A stretch of DNA of 48,175 nucleotides from Comamonas terrae (GCF_001544075.1 NZ_BCNT01000022.1:1-48175); one strand, 5' to 3'; positions 36,204-46,005 are shown, counted from the stretch's first letter. Program-made: numbers and translations. The notes: generated by a model from the sequence alone, not told the origin.

Positions 36204-36234
36204 GCCCGCCGTACAAGCGGTAGCGGGCTTTTTC
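36204..36234 (+). terminator. Terminator of the pmd operon
   Basis: GCCCGC (36204-36209) pairs with GCGGGC (36223-36228), followed by TTTTTC. Confidence 0.82.
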
Positions 36235-36284
36235 ATTTGATTCGGATTGGCCGGGTGATACCAGGCCAGTCTGCGGAGCACGCC

Positions 36285-37301
36285 ATGGAAAACCGCCATA
36301 TCGGACCCTTCACCGTCGCCAACGTAGCCCTGGGCTGCATGAATTTCTGCCATGCCTACGGCAGTCCCGTCTCCACCGAGCAGTCGCATGCCGTGCTGCA
36401 TGCGGCGCTGGATGCGGGCGTGACGCTGTTCGATACGGCCGCGCTCTATGGCTTTGGCGCCAGCGAGTCGCTGGTCGGGCCGGTGCTCAAGCCCCATCGC
36501 AGCCGCATCACCCTGGCCAGCAAGGGCGGCATGGCCGGCGTGCGCGGCGAGGACGGCGTGATGCGCCGCGTGATCGACGGCCGTCCCAGGACCTTGCGCA
36601 GGAACTGCGAGGACAGCCTTCAGCGCCTGGGCACGGACGTGATCGACCTGTACTACCTGCACCGCTGGGACCAGCGCGTGCCCATCGAGGAGTCGGTCGG
36701 CGAGATGGCGCGCCTGAAGGAAGAGGGCAAGATTCGCGCGCTGGGCCTGTCCGAAGTCGGCACAGAGGCGCTGCGGCGCGCGCACCGCGAGCATCCGATT
36801 GCCGCGCTGCAAAGCGAATATTCGCTGTGGTCGCGCAATGCCGAGCTGGGCACGCTGGCTGCCTGCAAGGAGCTGGGCATTGCCTATGTGGCCTTCAGCC
36901 CCATGGGCCGGGGTTTCCTCAGCGGCAAGCTGCAGGGCGTGGATGGCCTGGTCAAGGGCGACATCCGTGCCTCCATGCCGCGCTTCGCGCCCGAGGCCTA
37001 TGCGCGCAACCTCCGGCTGCTGGCCCCCATGCAGGCCATTGCCGAAAAGGCGGGCTGCACGCTGGCGGAGCTGGCCATTGCCTGGGTGCTGCACCAGGGC
37101 GAGCATGTGATTGCGCTGCCAGGCACGACCAGCGTCGACCATCTGCTGGAGGACGTGCGCGGCGGCGGCGTCAGGCTCGATGCGGCCGTGCTGGCCGAAC
37201 TCGACGAGCTCTTCAAGCCCGAAGCCATTGCTGGCGACCGCTATGCGCTGCAGGCCCAGGGCGAGGTGGATACCGAGAAATACCCGTTCGAAAAGCGCTG
37301 A
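36285..37301 (+). CDS. Aldo/keto reductase
   Basis: 338-residue NADPH-dependent oxidoreductase with the TIM-barrel AKR fold. The tetrad is visible as Asp and Tyr in LFDTAALYG, Lys in LASKGG and His in YYLHRWD. LSEVGTEALRRAH, QSEYSLWSRNAE and SPMGRGFLSG place it with the YakC/AKR13-like reductases. GGAG lies at good distance before ATG 36285. It follows the pmd terminator and has its own downstream terminator, so it is probably a separate unit. The substrate is unknown; a link to aromatic metabolism is not shown. Confidence 0.9.
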   Translation: MENRHIGPFTVANVALGCMNFCHAYGSPVSTEQSHAVLHAALDAGVTLFDTAALYGFGASESLVGPVLKPHRSRITLASKGGMAGVRGEDGVMRRVIDGRPRTLRRNCEDSLQRLGTDVIDLYYLHRWDQRVPIEESVGEMARLKEEGKIRALGLSEVGTEALRRAHREHPIAALQSEYSLWSRNAELGTLAACKELGIAYVAFSPMGRGFLSGKLQGVDGLVKGDIRASMPRFAPEAYARNLRLLAPMQAIAEKAGCTLAELAIAWVLHQGEHVIALPGTTSVDHLLEDVRGGGVRLDAAVLAELDELFKPEAIAGDRYALQAQGEVDTEKYPFEKR

Positions 37302-37315
37302 GTCCGCATCCGTGA

Positions 37316-37351
37316 AAAGGCCTGCGCGGATTTGCATCCCGCAGGCCTTTG
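37316..37351. terminator. Bidirectional terminator between aldo/keto reductase and speG
   Basis: AAAGGCCTGCG (37316-37326) pairs perfectly with CGCAGGCCTTT (37340-37350). Confidence 0.85.
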
Positions 37352-37379
37352 TCTGCGCGCCTGTCGAGGAAGCACGACC

Positions 37380-37898
37380 TCATGCCATGCGCTGCAGATA
37401 GGGCGCCTGCAGCATGTACATGCGGATCACGCTGCGGTACTGGCCGTTGGAAAAAAATTCGTCCACCAGTTCGCCCTCGGGCCGAAAGCCGATCTTGGTG
37501 TAGATGTGGATGGCCTTGGCGTTTTCCTTGTCCACATACAGATAGATCTTGTGCAGGTTCAGCACGCGAAAGCCGTAGTCCAGGGCCTGGCGCGTGGCAT
37601 GGGCCGCAATGCCTTTGCCTTGCTGGTCGGGCGCGACGATGATCTGGAACTCGGCGCGGCGGTGGATCAGGTCGATCTCCACCAGTTCCACCAGGCCGGC
37701 GCGTTCGCTGCCATGCTCGACCACGAAGCGGCGTTCGCCCTGGTCGTGGACGTGGGTGTCGTAGAGGCTGGTCAGTTCGTCGAAAGTGGCGTAGGGCTCC
37801 TCGAACCAGTAGCGCATCACGCTGGCGTTGTTGTCCAGCAGGTGCACGAAGCGAAGGTCCTCGCGTTCCAGAGGTCTGAGTTGAATGGATGTGTTCAT
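37380..37898 (-). CDS. speG: Spermidine N1-acetyltransferase
   Basis: 172-residue GNAT enzyme that acetylates spermidine or spermine with acetyl-CoA, lowering toxic polyamine levels. It agrees with E. coli SpeG over nearly the full length: [49 protein letters not shown] (acetyl-CoA loop) and [11 protein letters not shown]. It lies 30 bases downstream of the DHA2 efflux gene on the same strand, so the two are probably co-transcribed, an interesting pairing of polyamine acetylation and cation-type drug export. Confidence 0.92.
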   Translation of the reverse strand: MNTSIQLRPLEREDLRFVHLLDNNASVMRYWFEEPYATFDELTSLYDTHVHDQGERRFVVEHGSERAGLVELVEIDLIHRRAEFQIIVAPDQQGKGIAAHATRQALDYGFRVLNLHKIYLYVDKENAKAIHIYTKIGFRPEGELVDEFFSNGQYRSVIRMYMLQAPYLQRMA

Positions 37899-37928
37899 GA
37901 ATGATTCTTGGTGGTTGTTCAGAATGGT

Positions 37929-39440
37929 TCAGGGGCGCATGCGCTGCCGCACGGCCCAGGCGGCGGCCAGCAGCAGGGCTGTGGCCAGCAGCAGCACGGC
38001 GGCAAAGCCGTGGTCGAAGGCGGTGCTGGCGGCCTGCACCAGGTCGCTTGCGGCATCGCCCCTCAGGGCTTCGGCGGCCAGCAGGGCTTCGTCCAGGCTG
38101 TCGCGCACCGTGGACGGAACAGGAGTGCCGGTGGCGGGCACAACGAGGGTGCGCGCATAGACGGCCGACAGCAGGCTGCCCATGACCGTTACGCCCAGGG
38201 CACCGCCCAGTTCGTAGGAAACTTCTTCCACCGAGGCGGCCATGCCGGCGCGTTCGGCTGGGGCGCTCATCAGCAAGGTGGCCGAAGCGGCCGTCATGGC
38301 CGCGCCGATGCCAGCGCCCAGCACCGTCAGGCTCAGGGCCTGCCACAGGACGGGTGCCTGGTGCAGCGCCAGATAGCCGCCCATGCCCAGGCCGGAGGCC
38401 AGCAAGGCCAGGCTCAGCAGCCGGGCACTGCCCCAGCGCGGCAGCAGGCGCCCGGCGACGGGGCCTGCGACAAAGGCTGCAATCGGCAGCGGCAGCACGG
38501 CCCAGCCAGCCTGCAGGGGGCTCAGGCCCAGCACCAGCTGCAGGCGCTGGCTGAATACCAGCTCCATGCCCAGCAGCGCGGCCGATGCCACCAGGGCCGC
38601 TGTCACGGCGGTGCTGAAAGCCTTGTTGCCGAACAGCGCCAGATCCAGCAGCGGGTGGCTGCTGCGGCGCTGGCGGCGCACGAATATGGCGAGAAAGGCA
38701 ATGCCCGTGAGCAGTGCGATGGCGGCCAGCAGCCAGTCGGGCGACTGCTTGCCCAGCTCCTTGAGCGCATAGGTGCCGGCCATCAGGCCCAGCATCGCCT
38801 GGATGCAGGCTCTCAGGTCCCAGGGGTGTTCCCGGTTGCCGCGGCTGGCGGGAATCCAGCGCCAGGCCAGCAGCAGGGCGACGAGCACGATGGGCACATT
38901 GATCAGGAACACCGACCCCCACCAGAAATGCGCGAGCAGCGCGCCGCCGACCACGGGGCCGAAGGCCGCTCCGCCAGAGGCCACCGAGGCCCAGATGCCG
39001 ATGGCCAGCGCACGCTCCCGGTCGTCGATGAAGGTGAGCCGTATCAGCGACAGCGTGGCCGGCATCATCATGGCCGCGCCCACGCCCAGCAGCGCCCGGG
39101 CTGCAATCAGCACGCCGGTGCCGGGCGCAAAGGCCGCAGCCAGCGATGCCGCGCCGAACACTGCAAGGCCGGCCATGAACAGGCGCTTGTGGCCGAGGCG
39201 GTCGCCCAGCGTGCCCATGCCCAGCAGCAGGCCCGAGACCACGAGCGAGTAGCTGTTGATGATCCAGAGCTTGGCCGAGGCGGTGGCCGCCAGGTCGTGG
39301 GTCAGGCGCGGCAGGGCGGTGTAGAGCACGGTCATGTCGATGACGATGAGCAGCAGCGCAGCCGATACGATGCCCAGCACCAGCCAGCGGCTGGCGGCCG
39401 GGGCGGGGGATGGAGGGGGAAAAGCAGGTGTGATGTCCAT
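37929..39440 (-). CDS. DHA2-family MFS drug efflux transporter, SmvA/EmrB-like
   Basis: 503-residue exporter with about fourteen membrane segments. Motif A is LGMGTLGDRLGHKRLF, motif D1-like LIVIDMTVLYTALPRL is in the first segment and motif C-like GVGAAMMMPATLSLI follows. SmvA and QacA-type members export quaternary cations, methyl viologen, biguanides or polyamines. AGAGGA lies before ATG 39440; the extension to 39494 is unlikely. A LysR gene is divergent and a speG gene follows in the same operon, which suggests a cationic or polyamine-like substrate (inference). Confidence 0.9.
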   Translation of the reverse strand: MDITPAFPPPSPAPAASRWLVLGIVSAALLLIVIDMTVLYTALPRLTHDLAATASAKLWIINSYSLVVSGLLLGMGTLGDRLGHKRLFMAGLAVFGAASLAAAFAPGTGVLIAARALLGVGAAMMMPATLSLIRLTFIDDRERALAIGIWASVASGGAAFGPVVGGALLAHFWWGSVFLINVPIVLVALLLAWRWIPASRGNREHPWDLRACIQAMLGLMAGTYALKELGKQSPDWLLAAIALLTGIAFLAIFVRRQRRSSHPLLDLALFGNKAFSTAVTAALVASAALLGMELVFSQRLQLVLGLSPLQAGWAVLPLPIAAFVAGPVAGRLLPRWGSARLLSLALLASGLGMGGYLALHQAPVLWQALSLTVLGAGIGAAMTAASATLLMSAPAERAGMAASVEEVSYELGGALGVTVMGSLLSAVYARTLVVPATGTPVPSTVRDSLDEALLAAEALRGDAASDLVQAASTAFDHGFAAVLLLATALLLAAAWAVRQRMRP

Positions 39441-39490
39441 GGGAATCCTCTCCGCAGCAGTAGTCGTGGGAGATGTCTTCCGATAATCGA

Positions 39491-39535
39491 TCAATTTTTG
39501 ATTTGCGGGAAGTTCAGATCAGTCAATAAAATTGA
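39491..39535. promoter_or_regulatory. Divergent LysR/MFS promoter with two TCAA/TTGA dyads
   Basis: TCAATTTTTGA (39491-39501) and TCAATAAAATTGA (39523-39535) are two dyads 22 bases apart in the short gap between the efflux and LysR genes. TAAAAT at 39527-39532 is a -10-like hexamer with TTGCGG at 39503-39508 (18-base spacing), ending six bases before the LysR ATG. The layout suits LysR-type autorepression and divergent activation. Confidence 0.55.
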
Positions 39536-39538
39536 TGA

Positions 39539-40420
39539 ATGGAATGGACGCTTGAACGCCTTAACCAATTTGTCGCCGTGGCCGACTGCGGCTCCATGAC
39601 CCAGGCGGCCCGCCGGCTGGGCCGTGCGCAGTCGGCGGTCAGCATGGCCATGGGGCTGCTGGAGGCCGATCTGGGGCTGGCGCTGTTCCATCGCGTGGGG
39701 CGCTCGGTGCACCTCACGCCTGCGGGCGAGGTCATGCTGCTGGAGGCGCGCGCCTTGCTCAACCAGGCGCAGGCCCTGGACCTGCGTGCGCGCGGGCTGG
39801 CCGCGGGGCAGGCTGCCAGGCTGTGCGTGTCGCTCGACGAGGCGTTGCCGTATCCGCCGTTTGCGCGGCTGCTGCGCGAGCTGGCCCAGCAGTTCCCGGC
39901 GCTGGAGCTGACGCTGCTCAACGGCACGGCGGCCGAAGTGGCGCGCGATGTGCAGACGCGCCGCGCCGAGCTGGCCTTCCAGTTCGACCGCGGCCCGGCC
40001 GATGCGCAGTTTGCCCAGCGCTATGTGGCCGGGGTGCCGCAGATGGTGTTCGTGGCGCGCAGCCATGCGCTGGCGGCCACAAGCCATGGCCCGGTCACCC
40101 GCGAGGACCTGGCGGCGCACCGCCAACTGGTCATGCATATCGAGGGCGTGGAGGACCTGGTGATCAGCCCGCGCATCTGGCGCTCGGACAGCTTTTACGT
40201 GATGGCCGACATGCTGGCCGACGGCATAGGCTGGGGCATTCTGCCGCGCAACATCGCGCAGACGCCCGACATCGAGCCGCGCATCGTGGCGCTGGATTGC
40301 CCGGAGCTGCGCCTGCCGCCACTGGCGGTGCGCATGCTGAGCTTGCAGGGCGCCGTGCTGGACGGCACGGCGCTGTGGATTCAGCAGCGGCTGGCGGCCC
40401 TGCTGATACAGGGCGGCTGA
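39539..40420 (+). CDS. LysR family regulator, divergent to the DHA2 efflux gene
   Basis: 293-residue LTTR. The helix-turn-helix is at residues about 4-60 (RLNQFVAVADCGSMTQAARR, GRAQSAVSMAMGLLEADLGL). The effector domain follows (LRARGLAAGQAARLCVSLDE through AFQFDRGPADAQF). It has no Shine-Dalgarno, and TAAAAT ends six bases before the ATG, so a leaderless transcript is likely. It probably regulates the divergent efflux/speG operon; the inducer is unknown. Confidence 0.9.
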   Translation: MEWTLERLNQFVAVADCGSMTQAARRLGRAQSAVSMAMGLLEADLGLALFHRVGRSVHLTPAGEVMLLEARALLNQAQALDLRARGLAAGQAARLCVSLDEALPYPPFARLLRELAQQFPALELTLLNGTAAEVARDVQTRRAELAFQFDRGPADAQFAQRYVAGVPQMVFVARSHALAATSHGPVTREDLAAHRQLVMHIEGVEDLVISPRIWRSDSFYVMADMLADGIGWGILPRNIAQTPDIEPRIVALDCPELRLPPLAVRMLSLQGAVLDGTALWIQQRLAALLIQGG

Positions 40421-40464
40421 GCCGGAGGCCGCACCGTGCCCGCCGGGAGGCCGGATGGGGCATC

Positions 40465-40493
40465 AAAAAAAAACAGCCGCCCGAGGGCGGCTG
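40465..40493 (-). terminator. Terminator of the first Bug protein gene
   Basis: CAGCCGCC/GGCGGCTG stem (40474-40493). On the minus strand it is followed by a run of nine T. It lies 20 bases past the Bug gene's stop codon. Confidence 0.88.
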
Positions 40494-40513
40494 CTGGCGG
40501 ATGGCCGGGACGC

Positions 40514-41521
40514 TCAGTCCAGTGCCAGGCCGGCCTTCTTGATCACATCGCCAAAGCGCTTGCTTTCATCGGCCATGAACTGCTTGAATTCGGCGGGCGT
40601 GGGGGTGAAGCTTTCATAGCCGAAGGCCGCGAACTTCTCCTTCACGTCCTGGCCGGTCAGTGCTTGGCGCACGTCGTTGCGGATCTTTTCCTGCACGGCG
40701 GCGGGCGTGCCGGGGCGCACGGCCAGGGCATTCCAGCCGGTCACGGCATAGCCGGCAGGGCCGCCCGATTCGGAGACCGTGGGCACGTTCTCGTAGCCCT
40801 CGATGCGCTTGGGCGCCGCCACGGCCAGGAAGCGCAGCTTGCCGCCGCGCACCAGCGGGCCGGCCGTGCCCAGCGAGCCCAGCGCGAAGCTGAGCTGGCC
40901 GGTGGCCACGCCCTGGTAGAGCTGGCTGGTTTCCTTGTAGATCACGTGCTCCATCTTGGTGCCGGTCATGCTCTCCAGCAGGGCCGATCCAAGGTGCACC
41001 GGGTTGCCCACGGACCAGGAGCCGTAATTGAGCTTGCCGGGGTGGGCCTTGGCGTCGGCGATCAGGTCGGCCATGGTCTTGTACGGGCTGTCCACCGGCA
41101 CGCAGACGAAGAAGTAGTTGCGGAACAGCGGCATCAGGATGTCGAAATCCTTGTCCAGGTTGTACGGCAGTTTCTTGAACAGGTGGGGGTAGGCCGCGAT
41201 GTGCACGTTGTCCAGCTGGATCATGTCCGTGCCGTCGGTGGCGCCGCGCTTGAAGGCTTCGATGGCGATGAAGCCGTTGCCGCCGGGGCGGTTTTCCACC
41301 ACCACGGGCTGGCCCCAGGCGCGGCCCAGCTTGTCGGCCACGAGGCGCGAGAGGCCGTCCGGGCCGCCGCCCACGGGGAAGGGGTTGATGATGCGCGAGG
41401 CCTTGGTGGGCCACTTGGCGGCATCGGCCTGCGCAAAAGCGGGCATGGCGCAGCCTGCGGCCATGGAGGCGAGGGCAAGCGCTGCCTGGCGGCGGTTCAT
41501 CTGGAACGAGCGTTGGCTCAT
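40514..41521 (-). CDS. Bug/TctC family tripartite-transport solute-binding protein
   Basis: 335-residue periplasmic receptor. The N-terminus carries twin-Arg-like NRRQAALALASMAAG and ends in MPAFAQA, a cleavable signal peptide. The Bug fold motifs are PFPVGGGPDGLSRLVADKLG, VVVENRPGGNGFIAIEAF and VPVDSPYKTMADLIADAK. No TctA/TctB membrane genes are nearby, as is usual for the greatly expanded Bug family of betaproteobacteria. Ligands are organic or aromatic acids; this one is unassigned. GGGAGA precedes the start. A LysR gene is divergent. Confidence 0.92.
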   Translation of the reverse strand: MSQRSFQMNRRQAALALASMAAGCAMPAFAQADAAKWPTKASRIINPFPVGGGPDGLSRLVADKLGRAWGQPVVVENRPGGNGFIAIEAFKRGATDGTDMIQLDNVHIAAYPHLFKKLPYNLDKDFDILMPLFRNYFFVCVPVDSPYKTMADLIADAKAHPGKLNYGSWSVGNPVHLGSALLESMTGTKMEHVIYKETSQLYQGVATGQLSFALGSLGTAGPLVRGGKLRFLAVAAPKRIEGYENVPTVSESGGPAGYAVTGWNALAVRPGTPAAVQEKIRNDVRQALTGQDVKEKFAAFGYESFTPTPAEFKQFMADESKRFGDVIKKAGLALD

Positions 41522-41703
41522 GTTTTTGTCTCCCGGGACCGCGAGCGGTCCATCTGTCTGTCGTTGAGGTTCGCGCGTTGGCCGGCCGTTGCGGCAGGGC
41601 GCTCGCGCATATTGAATGTCTGTTGCCGACGCGTTGGCCCTGGCGCCGGTCGAACGGATTGTGACATCCGGTCGCAATTCACCTAGCGCGGCCCCAGGCT
41701 AAC

Positions 41704-41726
41704 AGCTATAGCAAAATGGCATAGCT
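41704..41726. promoter_or_regulatory. LysR-type operator between the Bug and LysR genes
   Basis: AGCTAT (41704-41709) and ATAGCT (41721-41726) are perfect inverted arms with an 11-base spacer, the usual geometry of LTTR recognition sites. It lies 19 bases before the LysR ATG and 182 bases before the divergent Bug start. Confidence 0.6.
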
Positions 41727-41744
41727 TGCTTTGTGTGGTGCGCG

Positions 41745-42656
41745 ATGAATCTTCAGCAGATAGAAACCTTTGTCCATGTGGCCGAAACCGGCAGCTTCAG
41801 CAAGGCCGCGGTCTTGCTGGACACGGCCCAGCCCGCGCTGAGCCGCCAGGTGCGGGCGCTGGAGACCGAGCTGCGCGAGACGCTGCTGATCCGCACCGGC
41901 CGCGGCGTGACGCTGACCGATGCGGGGCGCCGCCTGCTCGAGCACGGCCACGCCATCATGCAGCGCGTGGCCCTGGCCAAGGAAGACCTGGGCAGCCAGC
42001 GCGACGAGCCCGTGGGCCGCATCACCGTGGGCCTGCCGCCCAGCCTGGCGCGGCGGCTGACGCTGCCGCTGATCGACGGCTTCAGCCGCGACATGCCCAA
42101 GGCGCGCCTGGCCGTGGTCGAGGGCTTTTCCGTGAACATCACCGAGTGGCTGACGTCGGGCCGCATGGACCTGGGCCTCGTCTACACGCCCGAGCCGCAT
42201 CCGCACATCGAGGTGGCGCCTGTGCTGGAGGAGCGCCTGTGCCTGATCGGCCCGGCCAGCAAGCTGGGCGGGCACAGCAGCGTGCCGTTCTCGCACCTGG
42301 ACGAGTTCCCGCTGATCATGCCCCAGCGCGGCCAGATCTTCCGCAAGCTCATGGAGGCCCAGGCCACGCTGTCGCAGGTCAAGCTCAATGTGGTCTGGGA
42401 AGTGTCCAGCGTGCCGGCCATCCTCGACCTGGTGCGCGGCGGCTATGGCTATGCCGCGCTGACCGACAGCGCCATGCGCGGCCACGACATGGATGCCTCG
42501 CTGGTCGGCGTGCCGATCAAGTCGCCGCATATCGTGAGCACGCTGTGCCTGGTGCAGTCGGCCAAGAAAAAGGCCACGCCGCTGATCCGCCGCACGGCCG
42601 AGCTGCTGCGCCGGCTGAGCCTGCAGGTGTGCGCGGTGGAGAGCGGCACGAATTGA
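41745..42656 (+). CDS. LysR family regulator divergent to a Bug gene
   Basis: 303-residue LTTR. Helix-turn-helix: LQQIETFVHVAETGSFSKAA, TAQPALSRQVRALETELRE. The effector domain (RITVGLPPSLARRLTLPLID onward) resembles the Nac/CynR/BenM-like group. ATG 41745 is used rather than 41733 because the family N-terminus MNLQQIETF begins there. It probably controls the divergent solute-binding protein gene. A GC-rich repeat starts right after its stop codon. Confidence 0.92.
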   Translation: MNLQQIETFVHVAETGSFSKAAVLLDTAQPALSRQVRALETELRETLLIRTGRGVTLTDAGRRLLEHGHAIMQRVALAKEDLGSQRDEPVGRITVGLPPSLARRLTLPLIDGFSRDMPKARLAVVEGFSVNITEWLTSGRMDLGLVYTPEPHPHIEVAPVLEERLCLIGPASKLGGHSSVPFSHLDEFPLIMPQRGQIFRKLMEAQATLSQVKLNVVWEVSSVPAILDLVRGGYGYAALTDSAMRGHDMDASLVGVPIKSPHIVSTLCLVQSAKKKATPLIRRTAELLRRLSLQVCAVESGTN

Positions 42657-42754
42657 TCCCCCTGAGCCGCTGCGCGGCTTCCCCCGGAGGGGGACGACAT
42701 CTTCGGCTGGGCGCTCCCGCGGCGGGGCGGCGCGGCCGGCCAGGCCCTTGCTCG
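42657..42754. repeat. GC-rich CCCCCTGAG-type repeat
   Basis: Starts with CCCCCTGAGCCGCTGCGCGG, continues TTCCCCCGGAGGGGGACGAC and ends GGCCAGGCCCTTGCTCG. The best-preserved copy in the window; it begins directly after the LysR stop codon. Confidence 0.7.
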
Positions 42755-42802
42755 ATGTTCCTGGCGAGAGGGGCGATGCCGGTGGTGGCTTGCGATGCTA
42801 TG

Positions 42803-42838
42803 AAAAAAGGTGCATCTCGCACCGGATAGCTCTTTTTT
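42803..42838. terminator. Terminator of the IclR gene, possibly bidirectional
   Basis: GGTGC (42809-42813) and GCACC (42819-42823) flanked by an A-run on the left and CTTTTTT on the right. On the minus strand the stem is followed directly by TTTTTT, ending the IclR message about 80 bases after its stop. Confidence 0.65.
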
Positions 42839-42903
42839 GTAGCGCGATATGTATTTGGAATTGAATGCGGCAAGGCGCAGACAGCTTCCGGATCGATAGC
42901 ACT

Positions 42904-43692
42904 TCAGATCAGCGGGCGCAGGGTTCTGGCGCCTTCCTGCAGCAGCGGCAGGATGTCCTTGTGCAGGCTGGCCGCCGTCATGCGGCGCGAGGATGTCACC
43001 ACGTTGAGCGCGGCCACGGTGTTGCCCTGCATGTCGCGCAGCGGCACGGCCAGGGCCTGGATGGCGAGCTCGTGCTCCTCCTGTGCCACGCAGTAGTCAA
43101 GCCTGCGCACCTCTGCGAGCACGGCCTTGAGCGCTGCCATATCCGTCACCGTATGGGCGGTGAGGCGCGGCAGATCATGGGTCTGCAGCCATTCGTCCAG
43201 GTCCGCGGGCGCCAGCGCCGCCAGCAGCACGCGGCCCGTGGAGGTGGCATGGGCCGGCAGCCGCGTGCCCAGGTGCAGGCCGTGGGCCATGAGGCGTTCG
43301 CCCTGCTCGTGCACGGCGCTGCGCGCCACGATGACGACTTCGCGCCCTTCGCGCACCACGCAGGAATACGAAAGCCCGGTCTGCGCGGCCAGCCGGTGCA
43401 GCACCGGCTGCACGATGCGCGGCAGCCGCGCGGAGGCCAGATAGGCGCCCGACAGCTGCAGCACCTTGGGCGCCAGCCAGTAGTGGCTGCCGTCGGTTTC
43501 CAGATAGCCGAGATGGGCCAGCGTGAGCAGGTGCCGGCGCGCCGCGGCGCGGGTGATGCCGGCGCGCTCGGCGGCCATGGTGGCGTTCAGGCGCTGGCGC
43601 TCGGTGTCGAAGCTCTCCAGCACGGCCAGGCCCTTGGCCAGGCCCGCAATGTAGTCGGCGGCGGCGATGGGGGGCAGGCTGGCGGAGGGCAT
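42904..43692 (-). CDS. IclR family regulator, probable PobR
   Basis: 262-residue IclR protein. The winged helix is at residues about 10-75 (YIAGLAKGLAVLESFDTERQ, TMAAERAGITRAAARRHLLT, LGYLETDG). The IclR effector domain follows (LSYSCVVREGREVVIVARS, THDLPRLTAHTVTD, LDYCVAQEEHELAIQALAVP). It is divergent from pobA, and IclR-type PobR or PcaU/PcaR proteins control 4-hydroxybenzoate and protocatechuate genes in other bacteria. ATG 43692 fits the family N-terminus; the longer frame to 43758 is less likely. Activation of pobA by 4-hydroxybenzoate is the best guess. Confidence 0.85.
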   Translation of the reverse strand: MPSASLPPIAAADYIAGLAKGLAVLESFDTERQRLNATMAAERAGITRAAARRHLLTLAHLGYLETDGSHYWLAPKVLQLSGAYLASARLPRIVQPVLHRLAAQTGLSYSCVVREGREVVIVARSAVHEQGERLMAHGLHLGTRLPAHATSTGRVLLAALAPADLDEWLQTHDLPRLTAHTVTDMAALKAVLAEVRRLDYCVAQEEHELAIQALAVPLRDMQGNTVAALNVVTSSRRMTAASLHKDILPLLQEGARTLRPLI

Positions 43693-43751
43693 GGAGGTTG
43701 CGGAAAAGCGGGCGGAAGGTGGTGGAGGCCGGGAGTGTGGCCGGGCATGGG

Positions 43752-43798
43752 TGCGCATTTTGTGCGATTGCCGGCTGCTTTGCGCGATTATCGCGCAA
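43752..43798. promoter_or_regulatory. Probable IclR (PobR) operators upstream of pobA
   Basis: TTGCGCGA (43780-43787), spacer TTA, TCGCGCAA (43791-43798) is a perfect dyad. Two similar half-sites, TGCGCATTT (43752-43760) and TGTGCGATT (43761-43769), stand in direct order just upstream. Direct plus inverted copies of about 10 bases are typical of IclR/PobR/PcaU operators. Confidence 0.65.
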
Positions 43799-43824
43799 TT
43801 GCATGCGATGGCTCTCCTGTTTGA

Positions 43825-45087
<1,263 letters not shown>

Positions 45088-45106
45088 GGCCGCAAGGCTT
45101 TCGCAC

Positions 45107-45125
45107 GGGCCGCTTCGGGCGGCCC
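45107..45125 (+). other. Hairpin after pobA
   Basis: GGGCCGC, loop TTCGG, GCGGCCC, 20 bases after the pobA stop. No T-run follows, so termination here would be weak or factor-dependent. Confidence 0.45.
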
Positions 45126-45237
45126 ATGCCGCCTCGCTGCACGGCCATCGATGCAAATTGGTTGCTGCAGCCTTGCGCAAATATTGATGTCCGGTCAGGC
45201 CCCGGCGCAGCGCGCCGGGAGTAAGCTTGCCGGCCTT

Positions 45238-46005
45238 ATGGCGCAAATCATGTTTCCACCTCCCTACATCGCTGCGGACCGGGCAGCCCAGTCCCTGCGC
45301 GACAGCGGCTATGCCGTGCTGGCGCCGCAGGACTTCGCGCACTGGATCGGCGCCGACCTGGACCAGCTGCATGCGCTGGATGCCGATTGGCAGAGCCTGC
45401 CGCCCGATGCCTTTCTCAAGGATGGCGGACGCTACCGGCGCCGGCGCCATTCCTGCTTCGTGGCCCAGGCCGGATCGCTGCAGCAGGTGCCCCATCGCGC
45501 CCATTGGCAGCCCGTGGAATACAACGCCCTGCACGGCGGCATGCAGCGCATGTTCGACCCCATGCCCGACGCCACGACGCAAAGCCCGGTCTGGGCCCGG
45601 CTGCTGGAGAAGCTGGCCGGTCTGGCCGACCAGGTGTTTTGCGCGGGCGGCGGCCACGAGCGCTGGTTTGTGGAGTCGCACCAGTTCCGTATCGACACCA
45701 CGGATGGCATAGGCCGGCCCACGCCCGAAGGCGCGCACCGCGACGGCGTGGACCTGGTGGCGGTGATCCTGGTCGCCCGCCAGGGCGTGAAGGGCGGCGA
45801 GACCCGCGTCTTCGAAGCCACGGGCCCGAGCGGCATGCGCTTCACGCTGACCGAACCCTGGTCGGTGATGCTGCTGGACGATGCGCGCATGATCCACGAG
45901 ACCACGCCCATCCAGCCGGCGCAGGCCGGCGGCGTGCGCGATACCCTGGTGCTGACCTACCGGCGCGGCAATTTCCAGGGCGCCGAGGTGGTGGACGCGG
46001 CCTGA
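45238..46005 (+). CDS. 2-Oxoglutarate/Fe(II) dioxygenase-like protein (2OG-Fe_Oxy_2 type)
   Basis: 255-residue cytosolic protein resembling the family that includes free L-isoleucine/methionine hydroxylases. The iron triad is His167 and Asp169 in EGAHRDGVDLVAVI and His220 in MIHETTPI; Arg234 in GVRDTLVLTYRRG would bind 2-oxoglutarate. The N-terminal RYRRRRHSCF and ALHGGMQRMFDPM are typical of the family. A free amino acid is the expected class of substrate. TAAGCT 11 bases before the ATG and no clear ribosome site leave the start (45238 or 45250) slightly uncertain. It is not clearly linked to pobA. Confidence 0.82.
   Translation: MAQIMFPPPYIAADRAAQSLRDSGYAVLAPQDFAHWIGADLDQLHALDADWQSLPPDAFLKDGGRYRRRRHSCFVAQAGSLQQVPHRAHWQPVEYNALHGGMQRMFDPMPDATTQSPVWARLLEKLAGLADQVFCAGGGHERWFVESHQFRIDTTDGIGRPTPEGAHRDGVDLVAVILVARQGVKGGETRVFEATGPSGMRFTLTEPWSVMLLDDARMIHETTPIQPAQAGGVRDTLVLTYRRGNFQGAEVVDAA

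Noticed and set aside
35142..37337. Minus-strand 731-residue frame opposite pmdC and the aldo/keto reductase
   Set aside because: It covers two recognised genes and their terminator region, so it is a codon-composition artefact.
40514..41521. Twin-arginine export of the first Bug protein
   Set aside because: MNRRQAALAL resembles a Tat motif only partly (no S/T-R-R-x-F-L-K), and family members are exported by Sec, so Tat is not claimed.
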